Positions 8,740-17,713 of a stretch of 64,000 nt of DNA are shown here, piece by piece (the first letter of the stretch is position 1; every line of letters starts with the position of its first letter). Made by a program: the position numbers and the translations under genes. The notes below the pieces were generated by a model. It was not told the origin of the DNA. It searched no databases and was given only the letters and a program-made list of their open reading frames with translations. Location: assembly GCA_964351625.1 (NCBI GenBank), contig CAYGOV010000012.1, forward strand, positions 84,364 through 148,363, read 5' to 3'. The stretch is from Marinoscillum sp964351625 (GTDB taxonomy: Bacteria; Bacteroidota; Bacteroidia; Cytophagales; Cyclobacteriaceae).

Positions 8740-9612
8740 TTAATTAGCTACGAATTCTTTTAACCTTCTATTTTTACTTGGCTCACGAAGCTTCTGAAGT
8801 GCCTTCTCCCTGATCTGACGTACACGCTCTCTTGTCAGTCCCATAGCATCACCTATTTCCTCAAGAGTATAAGGGTTGTCATGTCCGATCCCGAAGCTCA
8901 TCATGATTACTTCGCGCTCACGAGCAGTCAAAGTAGACAAAGCTCTCAATGTCTCAACTTTTAATGAATCGTTGAATACCAACTCTCCATCTGTAGGAGC
9001 AGTCATTTGGTTTTCCAATACATCCAAAAGTGAACCTGACTCATCTTCACCAAAAGGAGCATCCATAGACATTTGCTTCACCTCAGCTCCAAGTGTGTTT
9101 CTCACTTCGCTAGGCTTCATGTCCAATACTTCAGCTAATTCTTCCTCAGTTGGCTCACGCTCAAACTGCTGCTCTAGCTCAGCGTATGCTCTTCTGATCT
9201 GGTTAATTGCACCAGATTTGTTCATTGGCAATCTCACGATACGTGATTGCTCTGCCAATGCTTGCATGATAGATTGTCTAATCCACCACACTGCGTAAGA
9301 GATGAATTTGAAACCTTTAGTTTCATCAAATTTCTTAGCCGCTTTGATCAATCCAAGGTTCCCCTCGTTGATCAAGTCATTCAATGGCAAACTTCTATTT
9401 TGATATTGTTTTGCAACAGATACAACAAATCGCAAGTTAGCTTTCACCAATTTCTCTAAAGCCAGTTCATCACCTTCACGGATTCTTTTGGCCAAAGTCA
9501 CCTCCTCGTCTGGAGTAATCATAGGCACGTTACTTACTTCTGTAAAGTACTTTTCCAGGGTGTGACTTTCCCGTCTGTTGGTGATCGATTGCGTAATCTT
9601 GAGTTGTCTCAT
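8740..9612 (-). CDS. rpoD: Primary RNA polymerase sigma factor, sigma-70/SigA of Bacteroidota
   Basis: Housekeeping sigma factor that directs RNA polymerase to TTG/TAnnTTTG promoters. Regions seen: 1.2 (YFTEVSNVPMITPDEEV), 2.1-2.4 (ANLRFVVSVAKQYQ, DLINEGNLGLIKAAKKFD, FKFISYAVWWIRQSIMQA), 3 (REPTEEELAEVLDM), 4.2 (YTLEEIGDAMGLTRERVRQI). At 290 residues it lacks the long region 1.1 and the non-conserved insert of E. coli RpoD, which is normal for this phylum. Monocistronic, with its own promoter at 9694-9725 and a roughly 80-nt leader. Confidence 0.97.
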   Translation of the reverse strand: MRQLKITQSITNRRESHTLEKYFTEVSNVPMITPDEEVTLAKRIREGDELALEKLVKANLRFVVSVAKQYQNRSLPLNDLINEGNLGLIKAAKKFDETKGFKFISYAVWWIRQSIMQALAEQSRIVRLPMNKSGAINQIRRAYAELEQQFEREPTEEELAEVLDMKPSEVRNTLGAEVKQMSMDAPFGEDESGSLLDVLENQMTAPTDGELVFNDSLKVETLRALSTLTAREREVIMMSFGIGHDNPYTLEEIGDAMGLTRERVRQIREKALQKLREPSKNRRLKEFVAN

Positions 9613-9693
9613 ATGGTGCTATAATGTTTTAGGGTGATAGTTTACTATCATTTTATTCCCGTTTCGCCCTACTTTTACAATAAAGACGAACCG

Positions 9694-9725
9694 CGAATTT
9701 ACGAGTTTATTAGATACGTGTCAAA
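9694..9725 (-). promoter_or_regulatory. rpoD promoter
   Basis: Minus strand TTTG (9725-9722), 20-nt spacer, TAAATTCG (9701-9694), one mismatch from TAnnTTTG. The same octamer TAAATTCG followed by C recurs at the tRNA-Ala promoter and upstream of prfB. Confidence 0.7.
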
Positions 9726-9820
9726 TACTTTCGTAAAAAGAATAATTCCTCATTATTAACCACGAATCATCACAATAGGTTTCAAATCTTTTGATGTCGA
9801 TTTTCACGCCATATGTCAAT

Positions 9821-11026
9821 TCACCCTCTCGGCAGTGATCGACTCACAATAAAAATACTAATAAGGGCTAAAAAGGTTGCCAGTATGAAAGGTGCACCTG
9901 GGAAATAAATGGCGTTTTCTGGGTTGGTAAAATATCTAAATATACCTGTCATCAGCAAAGGACCAACAATAGCTGTTAAGGTCATCACGCTAGTAATCCC
10001 ACCCTGAAGCTCCCCTTGGGCATTCTTAGGTATCTGACTAGACATGATCGACTGAAGCGATGGTCCAGACAAACCTCCAAAAGCATACGGTACGATTACC
10101 GCATATACCATCCAAGATTGAGTGACCAAGCCCATCATCAATAAACCAAAAGCATTAAATGCGAATCCAGTATAAACAGCGTTTGTTTCGCCGATCCGCT
10201 TAACGATTGGGCCAACTAATGCCCCCTGTACAATTGATACCATCACGCCCACAAAACCAAGTGATAGCCCAATCTCCAGCGATGACCACCCGAATTTTTC
10301 AATCGTGAAAAATGACCAATTGGAGTGGGTAGCATTTGCTGCCACGTAGATGACAAAAAGCGCCACTACTAGCCACACTATCTTTTGATGGCTCAAAATT
10401 CTTTTTAACGTACCGAATGGATTGGCTCTTTTCCATGAAAATGCTCGTCTGTCCTCATTATGAAGTGATTCCGGAACTACAAAAAAACCATAAGCGGCAT
10501 TGAGCAGTGACAAAGCAGCTGCACCCATGAAGGGAACTCGTGTTCCTAGTTCGCCCAGAAACCCACCTAATGTAGGTCCAACCACGAAACCCAGCCCGAA
10601 AGCTGCCCCTATCATTCCGAAGTTTTTAGCTCGATTGTCCGGTGTACTAATGTCAGCAATGTAAGCGTTGGCCACTGTGACACTCCCTCCACAAAGTCCA
10701 GAAATCATTCTGGCGACAAAAAGCCACACAAGTGTAGGCGCAAAAACAATCACGATATAGTCCAAACCCAACCCAACAAGTGAGGTAAGCAACAAAGGTC
10801 TTCGCCCATATTTGTCACTCAAACCTCCTAGTATAGGAGCTGCGAAAAACTGGACAATCGCATAAGTGGCGGCCAGTATACCGCCAAAAAGAGATGACTT
10901 GCTATTGTCAAAGCCTGTGAGCTCAGAAATCAAAGAAGGGACCACTGGAATGATCAACCCGATACCCAATATATCTATGAGCACTGTGATGAAAATAAAA
11001 CCAATAGCTGCGTTACCGTGCTTCAT
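9821..11026 (-). CDS. TetA-like MFS exporter (TCR family)
   Basis: Twelve-helix proton antiporter related to tetracycline exporters. Motif A in loop 2-3 reads G-G-L-S-D-K-Y-G-R-R-P, and the helix 5 antiporter motif is visible in G-L-G-F-V-V-G-P-T-L-G-G-F-L. The beginning FIFITVLIDILGIGLIIPV is typical of the TetA(B)-like branch. 401 residues. Lies 37 nt downstream of the MATE gene on the same strand, so two export pumps may share a transcript. Actual drug resistance cannot be inferred; many relatives are uncharacterised. Confidence 0.9.
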   Translation of the reverse strand: MKHGNAAIGFIFITVLIDILGIGLIIPVVPSLISELTGFDNSKSSLFGGILAATYAIVQFFAAPILGGLSDKYGRRPLLLTSLVGLGLDYIVIVFAPTLVWLFVARMISGLCGGSVTVANAYIADISTPDNRAKNFGMIGAAFGLGFVVGPTLGGFLGELGTRVPFMGAAALSLLNAAYGFFVVPESLHNEDRRAFSWKRANPFGTLKRILSHQKIVWLVVALFVIYVAANATHSNWSFFTIEKFGWSSLEIGLSLGFVGVMVSIVQGALVGPIVKRIGETNAVYTGFAFNAFGLLMMGLVTQSWMVYAVIVPYAFGGLSGPSLQSIMSSQIPKNAQGELQGGITSVMTLTAIVGPLLMTGIFRYFTNPENAIYFPGAPFILATFLALISIFIVSRSLPRG

Positions 11027-11063
11027 GATTGGCGAAAGTAGGGGATTTCAACGTTTCTAAATG

Positions 11064-12401
11064 TTAATTAATAGCTACGGATTTATTTAACTCTTTCGAA
11101 CGCATACGCATGAGCAATTGTCTAAACCTCAAAATATGAAGTAGGGCGGCTAGGGTAAGACCTGTGAGCAGCGCATACCAGATACCTTCAATACCAAACC
11201 CCAAATAGAAGCCTAGGAAATACCCCAGAGGAATAGCTACCACCCAAAATGAGAAAAAAGTAACGAATGTTGGCATTCTCACGTCTGTAAGCCCTCTTAA
11301 AACACCCAGACCAACAGCTTGCAATCCATCTGAAATTTGGAATCCAGCAGCTATGATTAGAATTCCAGCGGCAATTCTCTGAACCTCAGCGTCACCAACA
11401 TATAATGCTGGCAATTCATCTCTTAATAAGATAAACGTCAGAGCGGCTAGTATCATGAACATGGTAACAAGTGTAAAAGAAGTAATCCCTGCCAAACGCA
11501 GATTGATCAAGTCCCCGAGCCCCTTTTGATTGCCAATACGCACAGTAGCAGATGCCGCGATCCCAGTAGCCACCATATAGGTGACAGCTGAAATATTCAA
11601 TGCTATCTGATGTGCAGCAAGTGCCTCAGCACTGATCCAACCAACCATAATAGATGCTACTGCAAATGCTCCAACCTCAAAGACGTACTGCATCCCTGTT
11701 GGGACGCCAATCTTAAACATCCGCTTGAGTTGGGCTGTATCCAATCTCCAATGAAAGCCTTTCAGACCTTTGCGAATCACCCACCACATCAAGAATGCCA
11801 TGACCACTCTGCTGATCAACGTGGCATAGCCTGCTCCATCTAGACCTAATTCTGGAAAACCAAATTCCCCATAGATCAATAAATAATTGAGTGCAACATT
11901 CAACAAATTAGCAATAATGGACACAATCATTGGATTGAAAGTATCTGAAAGGCCTTCAGCGTATTGCCGAAATGTTTGAAAGATCATGAGTGGTATGAGT
12001 GATGTGCTCACGATGATTAAATAAGGCTTGGCACCAACAGCTACAGGTACCTCCTGTCCGAAATGGAGTAAGAAAGGACTAACAGCAATACCAATACCGC
12101 ACAAAGCCAACGATACTACAAGATTGAGCACCAAAGCACTCTGCAAAAACTTCATGAGCTTGGTTTGATTCTTGGGGTTAGTGGCAGCTACAAGAGGAGT
12201 TACCGCATAGCTAACGCCAATTCCAAAAAGTATAAGCACATGAAAAATAGTTCCTGCAAAAGTGGCTGCTGCCAATGGAATCACCCCAACACGGCCAACC
12301 ATCATAGTATCAGCAACTGAGACCATGATATGGCCCAACTGACCTACCACTACTGGGTACGCAAGTGTGAGATTTCTACGGAAATGTTCCTTGAGGGTCA
12401 A
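11064..12401 (-). CDS. MATE family efflux transporter (NorM-like)
   Basis: Multidrug and toxin extrusion antiporter, probably Na+ or H+ driven. 445 residues with 12 hydrophobic segments in two similar halves. NorM-type features: L-A-Y-P-V-V-V-G-Q-L-G-H near the start, V-A-D-T-M-M-V-G-R-V-G in helix 1-2, and Q-Y-V-F-E-V-G-A-F-A-V-A at the start of the second half. Order on the strand is Nudix, MATE, MFS with gaps of about 40 nt. Confidence 0.93.
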   Translation of the reverse strand: MTLKEHFRRNLTLAYPVVVGQLGHIMVSVADTMMVGRVGVIPLAAATFAGTIFHVLILFGIGVSYAVTPLVAATNPKNQTKLMKFLQSALVLNLVVSLALCGIGIAVSPFLLHFGQEVPVAVGAKPYLIIVSTSLIPLMIFQTFRQYAEGLSDTFNPMIVSIIANLLNVALNYLLIYGEFGFPELGLDGAGYATLISRVVMAFLMWWVIRKGLKGFHWRLDTAQLKRMFKIGVPTGMQYVFEVGAFAVASIMVGWISAEALAAHQIALNISAVTYMVATGIAASATVRIGNQKGLGDLINLRLAGITSFTLVTMFMILAALTFILLRDELPALYVGDAEVQRIAAGILIIAAGFQISDGLQAVGLGVLRGLTDVRMPTFVTFFSFWVVAIPLGYFLGFYLGFGIEGIWYALLTGLTLAALLHILRFRQLLMRMRSKELNKSVAIN

Positions 12402-12442
12402 TGATCTTTGATTTTGGGGCGCTAAGTTAGAAGATTCCCCAC

Positions 12443-12985
12443 TCAGATTTCTAAGATTCGGCCAAGCTTCAAAATAGCGACCATACTCAGACCATCTGTG
12501 ATTAGCCCATCCATGACCATCTGATAAGCCTTCTCGAAAGGGAGCTTCATGATTTTTAAATCCTCTGTTTCTTCAAACTCAGTAGCACCCTGAGTCAATC
12601 CTTTTGCTAGATAAGCATAACCTACTTCATCCGTCACTGAGTTGGACGTGTGCATTTTCAAAAACTGACTCCACTTTTTGGCCTCCAAGCCAGTTTCTTC
12701 TTTAAGCTCCCTCTTGGCAGACTCCAAAGGATCTACTCCTTTTATACCTCCTCCCATGGGTACTTCCCAAGAATATTCATTGAGAGTATAACGCCATTGA
12801 CCTACGAGCCAAGTATTATTTTGTTCGTCCAACGGAATCACCGCAATTGCAAGATTTTTGAATAACACCTTACCATAAATACTGTCTCCACCACCCGGGT
12901 TGATCACCGAATCTTCCTCGACGGTGATCCAAGGATTGTCATAAATCCGCTTCGAAGACTTGAGTTTCCATGGGTTCTTTTCCAT
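12443..12985 (-). CDS. Nudix hydrolase, ADP-ribose pyrophosphatase-like
   Basis: Hydrolyses a nucleoside diphosphate linked to another group; overall likeness is to ADP-sugar pyrophosphatases. 180 residues. The box reads PMGGGIKGVDPLESAKREL then K-E-E-T-G-L. The metal-binding R-E-L-x-E-E-x-G-L part is perfect, but the loop before it is one residue shorter than usual and the first conserved Glu of GX5E falls on Val. Only 13 nt separate it from the TonB-dependent receptor upstream, so it may be the second gene of that transcript. Confidence 0.88.
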   Translation of the reverse strand: MEKNPWKLKSSKRIYDNPWITVEEDSVINPGGGDSIYGKVLFKNLAIAVIPLDEQNNTWLVGQWRYTLNEYSWEVPMGGGIKGVDPLESAKRELKEETGLEAKKWSQFLKMHTSNSVTDEVGYAYLAKGLTQGATEFEETEDLKIMKLPFEKAYQMVMDGLITDGLSMVAILKLGRILEI

Positions 12986-12998
12986 GAGGTAAAGTTAT

Positions 12999-15344
12999 CT
13001 AAAACTCCACTTTATAGCTCAAATTTGGAAAGAGACCAAGCTGACTGGCTTGCTCGATATTTGAGGTGGCAGGGTCGTAATAGTTATCATACACATTTGC
13101 ACGAGCCAAGGCATTCTGCACATTCAAGGCTATCACTGAAGCAGAATTTTTACGGTTTTTACGGTAAGTAACCCCTAAATCTATTCTGATATAATCATCT
13201 AATTGCACCGTATAGTTCTGATTAAAATCCCTCATAGTATAGCCAGCATCTCTTGATTCATTGAGAAGTATTGGCGCGGTACGCTTGCCTCCAGCCATGA
13301 TGTATCTTGCATTGATGCCTATAGTTCTGCTCTTGTCTCCAAGTATGAACTCCTTCCCTCCTATTAAATTGAAAATATATCCTCCATCAAAAGTCGTCCG
13401 TCGCTTGATGCCATCTATTCCTTCATAATTGCTCTCGTAAAATGAAGCCGTAGACATTAGATAGTAATTCTTTGAAAAACGCTTGTTCACAGTCAACTCT
13501 AATCCAAAATTCTCACCAGTTCCTTTATTTGCCAAAGCGGCTGAAGTAAATCCATCATAAGAATTAATAGCAGAAAAAGATTTCAGTTCAGGATCTGTGG
13601 TTGTTTCGTCTGCCCAGACTGGCACATCATACAAATATTGATAATACACCTCAGCTTTAATCCGCCAATCATTGCTAAGCTGATGCTCATAACCAATTAC
13701 ACTATGTGCTGCACGTGTAAATCCAAGGTCTTTATTGTGCTGAATTGTGGAACCATCTGCTTGCTGCTCCTTAGCCATATAGAGTGGCAAAGTCTCCATG
13801 CGGCTATGTAAACCTGCCCCCAAACTCACAGCTCCACGCTGGGTCACTTGCCATCTGGCGCCAATCCTCGGCTCTAGATAAGTTGCCCGATTAAGCTCAA
13901 AATGAGAAACATGAAAGCCGCTATTGATGGTGAAGTTGTTGCTCACTCGATGTTGCCATTGAGCAAACCCTTGATAAAAGTTAGCCCCGCCTTTTTCATC
14001 AAGATATGTGACATAATCTGGCGTCTCCCAACGCGAGCGACCTTCCAAATCAAAATTCAATCTGCTATAAATTCCTCCAATGCGGAGTGTGTTTTTTGCA
14101 TTGAACTTATGATTGAGAAATGAAGATACCCTGATGCTGTTTTGAATGACTTGCTCTCTGTAAAGGTCGTATACTCCAAGGGAATCTTCTTTTTCTCTTT
14201 GTCTGAAGCCAGACCCAGAAAGGATGGATTCGAGATAAGTGTTCTTGCTGAAATAAGCAACATGTGTCACCCCAGCCACTCCCATGCTTTGTTTATCCGA
14301 CTCATTCCAATAGTCACCAATCGATTCATCTTGGAGATAGACATACAAGTTGTCCCCACCTAGTCCCCAAATGGAAAATGAACCTGCTTTTTCAGTTGGG
14401 ATATGTACTTTGAAGGATAGATCAGAAAAAGAAACCTCCTCTTGCTCACCTAATATTTTCAACCCTAGTTCATTGAAAAGGGCAAGCGTAGAGTATCGGT
14501 AATTGAAAAGATAAGACCCTTTGCCATTCTTGCTCAAAGGCCCTTCTGATGCTACTCCTATTCCCAACATTCCAGCCTGAAAAGAATGTTCATATTTTTC
14601 AAAATTCCCCTTCCGTAGATTAAGGTCGAAAATCCCAGATGTGGCATTACCATATTGGGCAGGAAAAGCGCCAGTAAAAAAATCCGAATTTGAAAGAACA
14701 TTAGAGCTAAGCATACTTATGCCACCTGCACTCGATCCAACTTCTGCAAAGTGATTGGGATTTGGGATTTCTACTCCCTCAAGACGCCATAGAATTCCTT
14801 TTGGTGAGTTACCTCGTATCACTATTTCATTGAGTAAATCATCTCCACCGGTGTTCACGCCAGCATATGATAATGCCGCCCGCGCAGGGTCATCGAAAGT
14901 TGCTGCATATCTCGATGTTTCCTCTACGCTGATGGAAATAGCACTTACAGTAGCCATTTCGTTGCGCGGCTTGCCATTGTCATCCTTATCAGCGACTACC
15001 TCCACCGCAGCGAGTTGAGAAATGGACTCTATCAAACTCATATCTAGCACCACTTCTTTTCCTGTTCCAACTAAGATGTTAGGAATGGTTTTAGGCTCAA
15101 AGCCTACCGATGAATACATCAGGTGATGACGCCCGATGGGTACTTCTGTCAATTTATAATAGCCATCTACATCCGTTATGGTTCCCAATATCGGGTCTGA
15201 GCCTAGCACCTGAACTGTTGCTCCTATTATCGGCGTTTTGGATTGCTGATCAACGATACGGCCTTTGATAGTTTGTGTGAAAACCTGAGAGTATGTAGCT
15301 GTCAGAAGTATTTGAGAAAAAATAAAAGTCAATAGGTATCTCAT
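12999..15344 (-). CDS. TonB-dependent receptor with N-terminal carboxypeptidase-regulatory-like domain
   Basis: Outer-membrane active-transport receptor driven by TonB/ExbBD. I place the start at ATG 15344 (MRYLLTFIFSQILLTATYSQ, a clean signal peptide) rather than 15380. Next comes a CarboxypepD_reg domain (I-K-G-R-I-V-D-Q-Q-S-K-T-P-I-I-G-A-T-V, about residues 25-105), then a plug (A-L-S-Y-A-G-V-N-T-G-G-D-D-L-L-N-E-I-V-I-R-G-N) and a barrel rich in aromatic strand ends. No SusD partner follows, so this is not a polysaccharide locus. Ligand unknown. About 780 residues. Confidence 0.93.
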   Translation of the reverse strand: MRYLLTFIFSQILLTATYSQVFTQTIKGRIVDQQSKTPIIGATVQVLGSDPILGTITDVDGYYKLTEVPIGRHHLMYSSVGFEPKTIPNILVGTGKEVVLDMSLIESISQLAAVEVVADKDDNGKPRNEMATVSAISISVEETSRYAATFDDPARAALSYAGVNTGGDDLLNEIVIRGNSPKGILWRLEGVEIPNPNHFAEVGSSAGGISMLSSNVLSNSDFFTGAFPAQYGNATSGIFDLNLRKGNFEKYEHSFQAGMLGIGVASEGPLSKNGKGSYLFNYRYSTLALFNELGLKILGEQEEVSFSDLSFKVHIPTEKAGSFSIWGLGGDNLYVYLQDESIGDYWNESDKQSMGVAGVTHVAYFSKNTYLESILSGSGFRQREKEDSLGVYDLYREQVIQNSIRVSSFLNHKFNAKNTLRIGGIYSRLNFDLEGRSRWETPDYVTYLDEKGGANFYQGFAQWQHRVSNNFTINSGFHVSHFELNRATYLEPRIGARWQVTQRGAVSLGAGLHSRMETLPLYMAKEQQADGSTIQHNKDLGFTRAAHSVIGYEHQLSNDWRIKAEVYYQYLYDVPVWADETTTDPELKSFSAINSYDGFTSAALANKGTGENFGLELTVNKRFSKNYYLMSTASFYESNYEGIDGIKRRTTFDGGYIFNLIGGKEFILGDKSRTIGINARYIMAGGKRTAPILLNESRDAGYTMRDFNQNYTVQLDDYIRIDLGVTYRKNRKNSASVIALNVQNALARANVYDNYYDPATSNIEQASQLGLFPNLSYKVEF

Positions 15345-15529
15345 TGTTGATAAAAATGAATCTGAAAAATGATTGAACAACTAAAAGAAAACAAGCCCTA
15401 TGTTTACCCTACCTACTTAAGGTCGAAAAAACTTTTCAGCCATAGACGAAATAAAAGATTTTGAAGATTAATTATTTACATAAACGGCGTATATCGGCCA
15501 GAAATAAGGAATTAAGCTAGTTTTACTTT

Positions 15530-16132
15530 ATGCTAAAGGCGTTTTTCAAAAAAGGAATAATAGAGGCAGGATGCGATGAGGCTGGTCGTGGATGTCTGGC
15601 TGGACCAGTGGTTGCTGCTTCCGTAATCCTGCCTCCTGATTATAGCCATAAGTTTCTCAATGATTCCAAGCAACTCACAGACAAGCAAAGAGAGAACCTC
15701 GAGCCTGAAATCATGAGAGACGCAATCGCATTCGGAGTAGGCTTAGTAGACGCACCTGAGATTGATCAAATCAATATCCTCAAGGCATCATTTCTAGCCA
15801 TGCATAGAGCTATTGATTTGCTTTCCATTACTCCAGAGCTATTGCTCATTGATGGAAATCGCTTCAATCCTTACCCAGAAATACAACACGAGTGCATCAT
15901 CAAAGGTGATGGCAAATTCCTCTCTATTGCGGCTGCTTCAGTATTGGCAAAAACACATAGAGATAGACTTATGTCAAAATATGCAGAGCAATATCCTGAC
16001 TATGGCTGGCAAACAAATGCTGGCTATCCAACGAAAGCACACCGACAAGCTATACGTGAATTGGGAACCACACCACTTCATCGCATGACCTTTCAACTAC
16101 TACCAAAACAATTAGAGTTGTTTGGTAAATGA
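15530..16132 (+). CDS. rnhB: Ribonuclease HII
   Basis: Removes RNA from RNA-DNA hybrids, including single ribonucleotides and Okazaki primers. The active-site carboxylates are in place: D16-E17 in AGCDEAGRGCLAGPVVAA, D108 in LLLIDGN, and the fourth in A-K-T-H-R-D (about 144). 200 residues, the normal length. Transcribed divergently from the TonB receptor across about 185 bp and ended by a hairpin terminator. Confidence 0.96.
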   Translation: MLKAFFKKGIIEAGCDEAGRGCLAGPVVAASVILPPDYSHKFLNDSKQLTDKQRENLEPEIMRDAIAFGVGLVDAPEIDQINILKASFLAMHRAIDLLSITPELLLIDGNRFNPYPEIQHECIIKGDGKFLSIAAASVLAKTHRDRLMSKYAEQYPDYGWQTNAGYPTKAHRQAIRELGTTPLHRMTFQLLPKQLELFGK

Positions 16133-16240
16133 TATCGGTATTCGGAAAGCGGTCATCCGCTTTTTGCCACTTTGAGATGATACATATTCTTTCATTTCCG
16201 AGAGCTAATCCTACGAAAAATGGTAGCCTATCCCGATATC
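16131..16240. repeat. Long-range inverted repeat GATATCGG...CCGATATC enclosing the rnhB terminator
   Basis: Exact 8-bp arms at 16131-16138 and 16233-16240, starting right at the rnhB stop, with the terminator hairpin inside. The remaining intergenic stretch to 16402 holds no gene that I can see. Confidence 0.5.
16146..16165 (+). terminator. Intrinsic terminator of rnhB
   Basis: Stem AAAGCGG (16146-16152), loop TCAT, stem CCGCTTT (16157-16163) followed by more T. Begins 13 nt after the rnhB stop. Confidence 0.85.
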
Positions 16241-16402
16241 TGAAAAGCACATTTTAATTGCCACAAAATGTACGGTTAGCCTTTTTTAAAAATGATTTAT
16301 TAAAATGCGCATCTTGCAGAATAAGTACGCTTACCACCAAAAATCGAAAACTTGAGTCTTAATGAAAATTCACCCAACACTAACCTTAAGTATTGAGCCT
16401 CT

Positions 16403-17290
16403 ATGCGGTTAATTTCACGAATCACCCTGTATATCCTGCTTTTGAGTGGGATCGTAGTTTCCTTTCCAAGCTACTCTCAAACCACACAAGCGGAGCAGAC
16501 TTATAGAATAGTCGCGACAGATGGCAACCAATATATCGGATATATTCTCGAAAAAGCAGCCGATTACATCAAACTAAGAACTTCCAATATTGGTGATATC
16601 ACCATTCTTTTTGATGACATAGAAATCATAGAGAAAATCAACGGGCCACTATCGAACGTTTACACTCCGAGAGCTCAAACAATTGACCGCCCCAATTCAA
16701 ATTTTTATCCAACTCCACGGGCCTACTTCTTGAAAACGAGTGGTTTTGGGTTGGAAAAGGGGGAATCTTACTACCACAATGTGGCAATTGTGTTTAGTGA
16801 AGTGCAAATTGGCATCACAGATTTCTTTTCACTTGGAGCGGGTATCATGCCGTTCTCAGTAGATGGAGAAATCCCATTTTGGGTTCAACCAAAATTTTCA
16901 ATTCCAATCGAAAAGGATAAAATTGAAATTGGAATTACCTCTGCGAATGGCACGCTGCTAGGTGGGAACGCCAACTTTGGAGCTGTACTTTCCGATGTTA
17001 CTATTGGTAATCCTGCTACTCATGTAAATATTGGAATTGGAAAAGCCTATGAGAACAGCGAATGGAAAAGCGATTTGCTCTATACGTTGAGTGGTGCTCT
17101 GAAAATGAGCCGTGTTTTCACTCTTATTACCGAAAATTATGTCATAGAGGATTTTCATATCTATTCATTGGGTGTAAAGCAGGCTTTCAATAATGGCTCT
17201 TTGGAATATGGATTGGTACAATTTGAAACAAGATGGGACGGAGGAGCTCTGTTGCCTTGGTTTGGGGTTAATCTATATATCACAAAATAG
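16403..17290 (+). CDS. Secreted protein of unknown function, probably outer-membrane associated
   Basis: Not recognised. Residues 1-25 are a signal peptide (hydrophobic YILLLSGIVVSF, cleavage near S-Y-S-Q). A small beta-rich segment follows (Y-R-I-V-A-T-D-G-N-Q-Y-I-G-Y-I-L), which looks like an SH3/Sm-like strand set, then about 200 residues of alternating strands with many Gly and aromatic residues, like a small barrel. The tRNA-binding-protein gene starts 3 nt after its stop, so they share a transcript. Homologues are probably limited to Bacteroidota. Confidence 0.75.
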   Translation: MRLISRITLYILLLSGIVVSFPSYSQTTQAEQTYRIVATDGNQYIGYILEKAADYIKLRTSNIGDITILFDDIEIIEKINGPLSNVYTPRAQTIDRPNSNFYPTPRAYFLKTSGFGLEKGESYYHNVAIVFSEVQIGITDFFSLGAGIMPFSVDGEIPFWVQPKFSIPIEKDKIEIGITSANGTLLGGNANFGAVLSDVTIGNPATHVNIGIGKAYENSEWKSDLLYTLSGALKMSRVFTLITENYVIEDFHIYSLGVKQAFNNGSLEYGLVQFETRWDGGALLPWFGVNLYITK

Positions 17291-17293
17291 TCT

Positions 17294-17629
17294 ATGAGCG
17301 AAATCAACTGGAGCCAATTTGAAGCAGTAGATATGCGAGTGGGTACTATTTTGAATGCTGAAATATTTCCAGAGGCCAGAAAGCCCGCATATAAACTTGT
17401 CATAGACTTTGGTGCTGAGTTGGGTCAGAAAAAATCTTCCGCTCAAATAACAACTTGCTACACTCTTAAAGATCTTATAGGTAAACAAATAATAGCGGTG
17501 GTCAATTTTCCTCCCAAACAAATAGGTCCATTTATAAGCCAATGTCTCGTATTGGGTACTTATAGTGAAAAAGGAATCATATTGCTTCAACCAAGTCTTG
17601 AAGCTAAAAATGGTGATCGCGTAGGCTGA
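17294..17629 (+). CDS. csaA: tRNA-binding EMAP/CsaA-like protein
   Basis: Single OB-fold domain of the Trbp111/CsaA type, which binds the tRNA elbow non-specifically; B. subtilis CsaA has also been reported to act as a secretion chaperone. 111 residues. Family marks: F-x-x-V-D-M-R-V-G-T-I at the start, P-A-Y-K-L-x-I-D-F-G, and the end motif S-Q-C-L-V-L-G. Follows the secreted protein by 3 nt. Confidence 0.92.
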   Translation: MSEINWSQFEAVDMRVGTILNAEIFPEARKPAYKLVIDFGAELGQKKSSAQITTCYTLKDLIGKQIIAVVNFPPKQIGPFISQCLVLGTYSEKGIILLQPSLEAKNGDRVG

Positions 17630-17713
17630 AATAGTCGAGATTTCCGTGATATTGGGGGTGATTACAATTGAGGTCATTAACTTCGAGAAAATTTCTCATT
17701 TGACCCTAGCTTC

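Noticed and set aside
8876..9298. 140-codon plus-strand frame inside rpoD
   Set aside because: Antisense shadow of a highly conserved gene; Ser-rich composition typical of reversed coding sequence.
9821..12401. Adjacent MFS and MATE pumps as an acquired resistance island
   Set aside because: No mobile element, base composition like the neighbours, and both families are common in core genomes.
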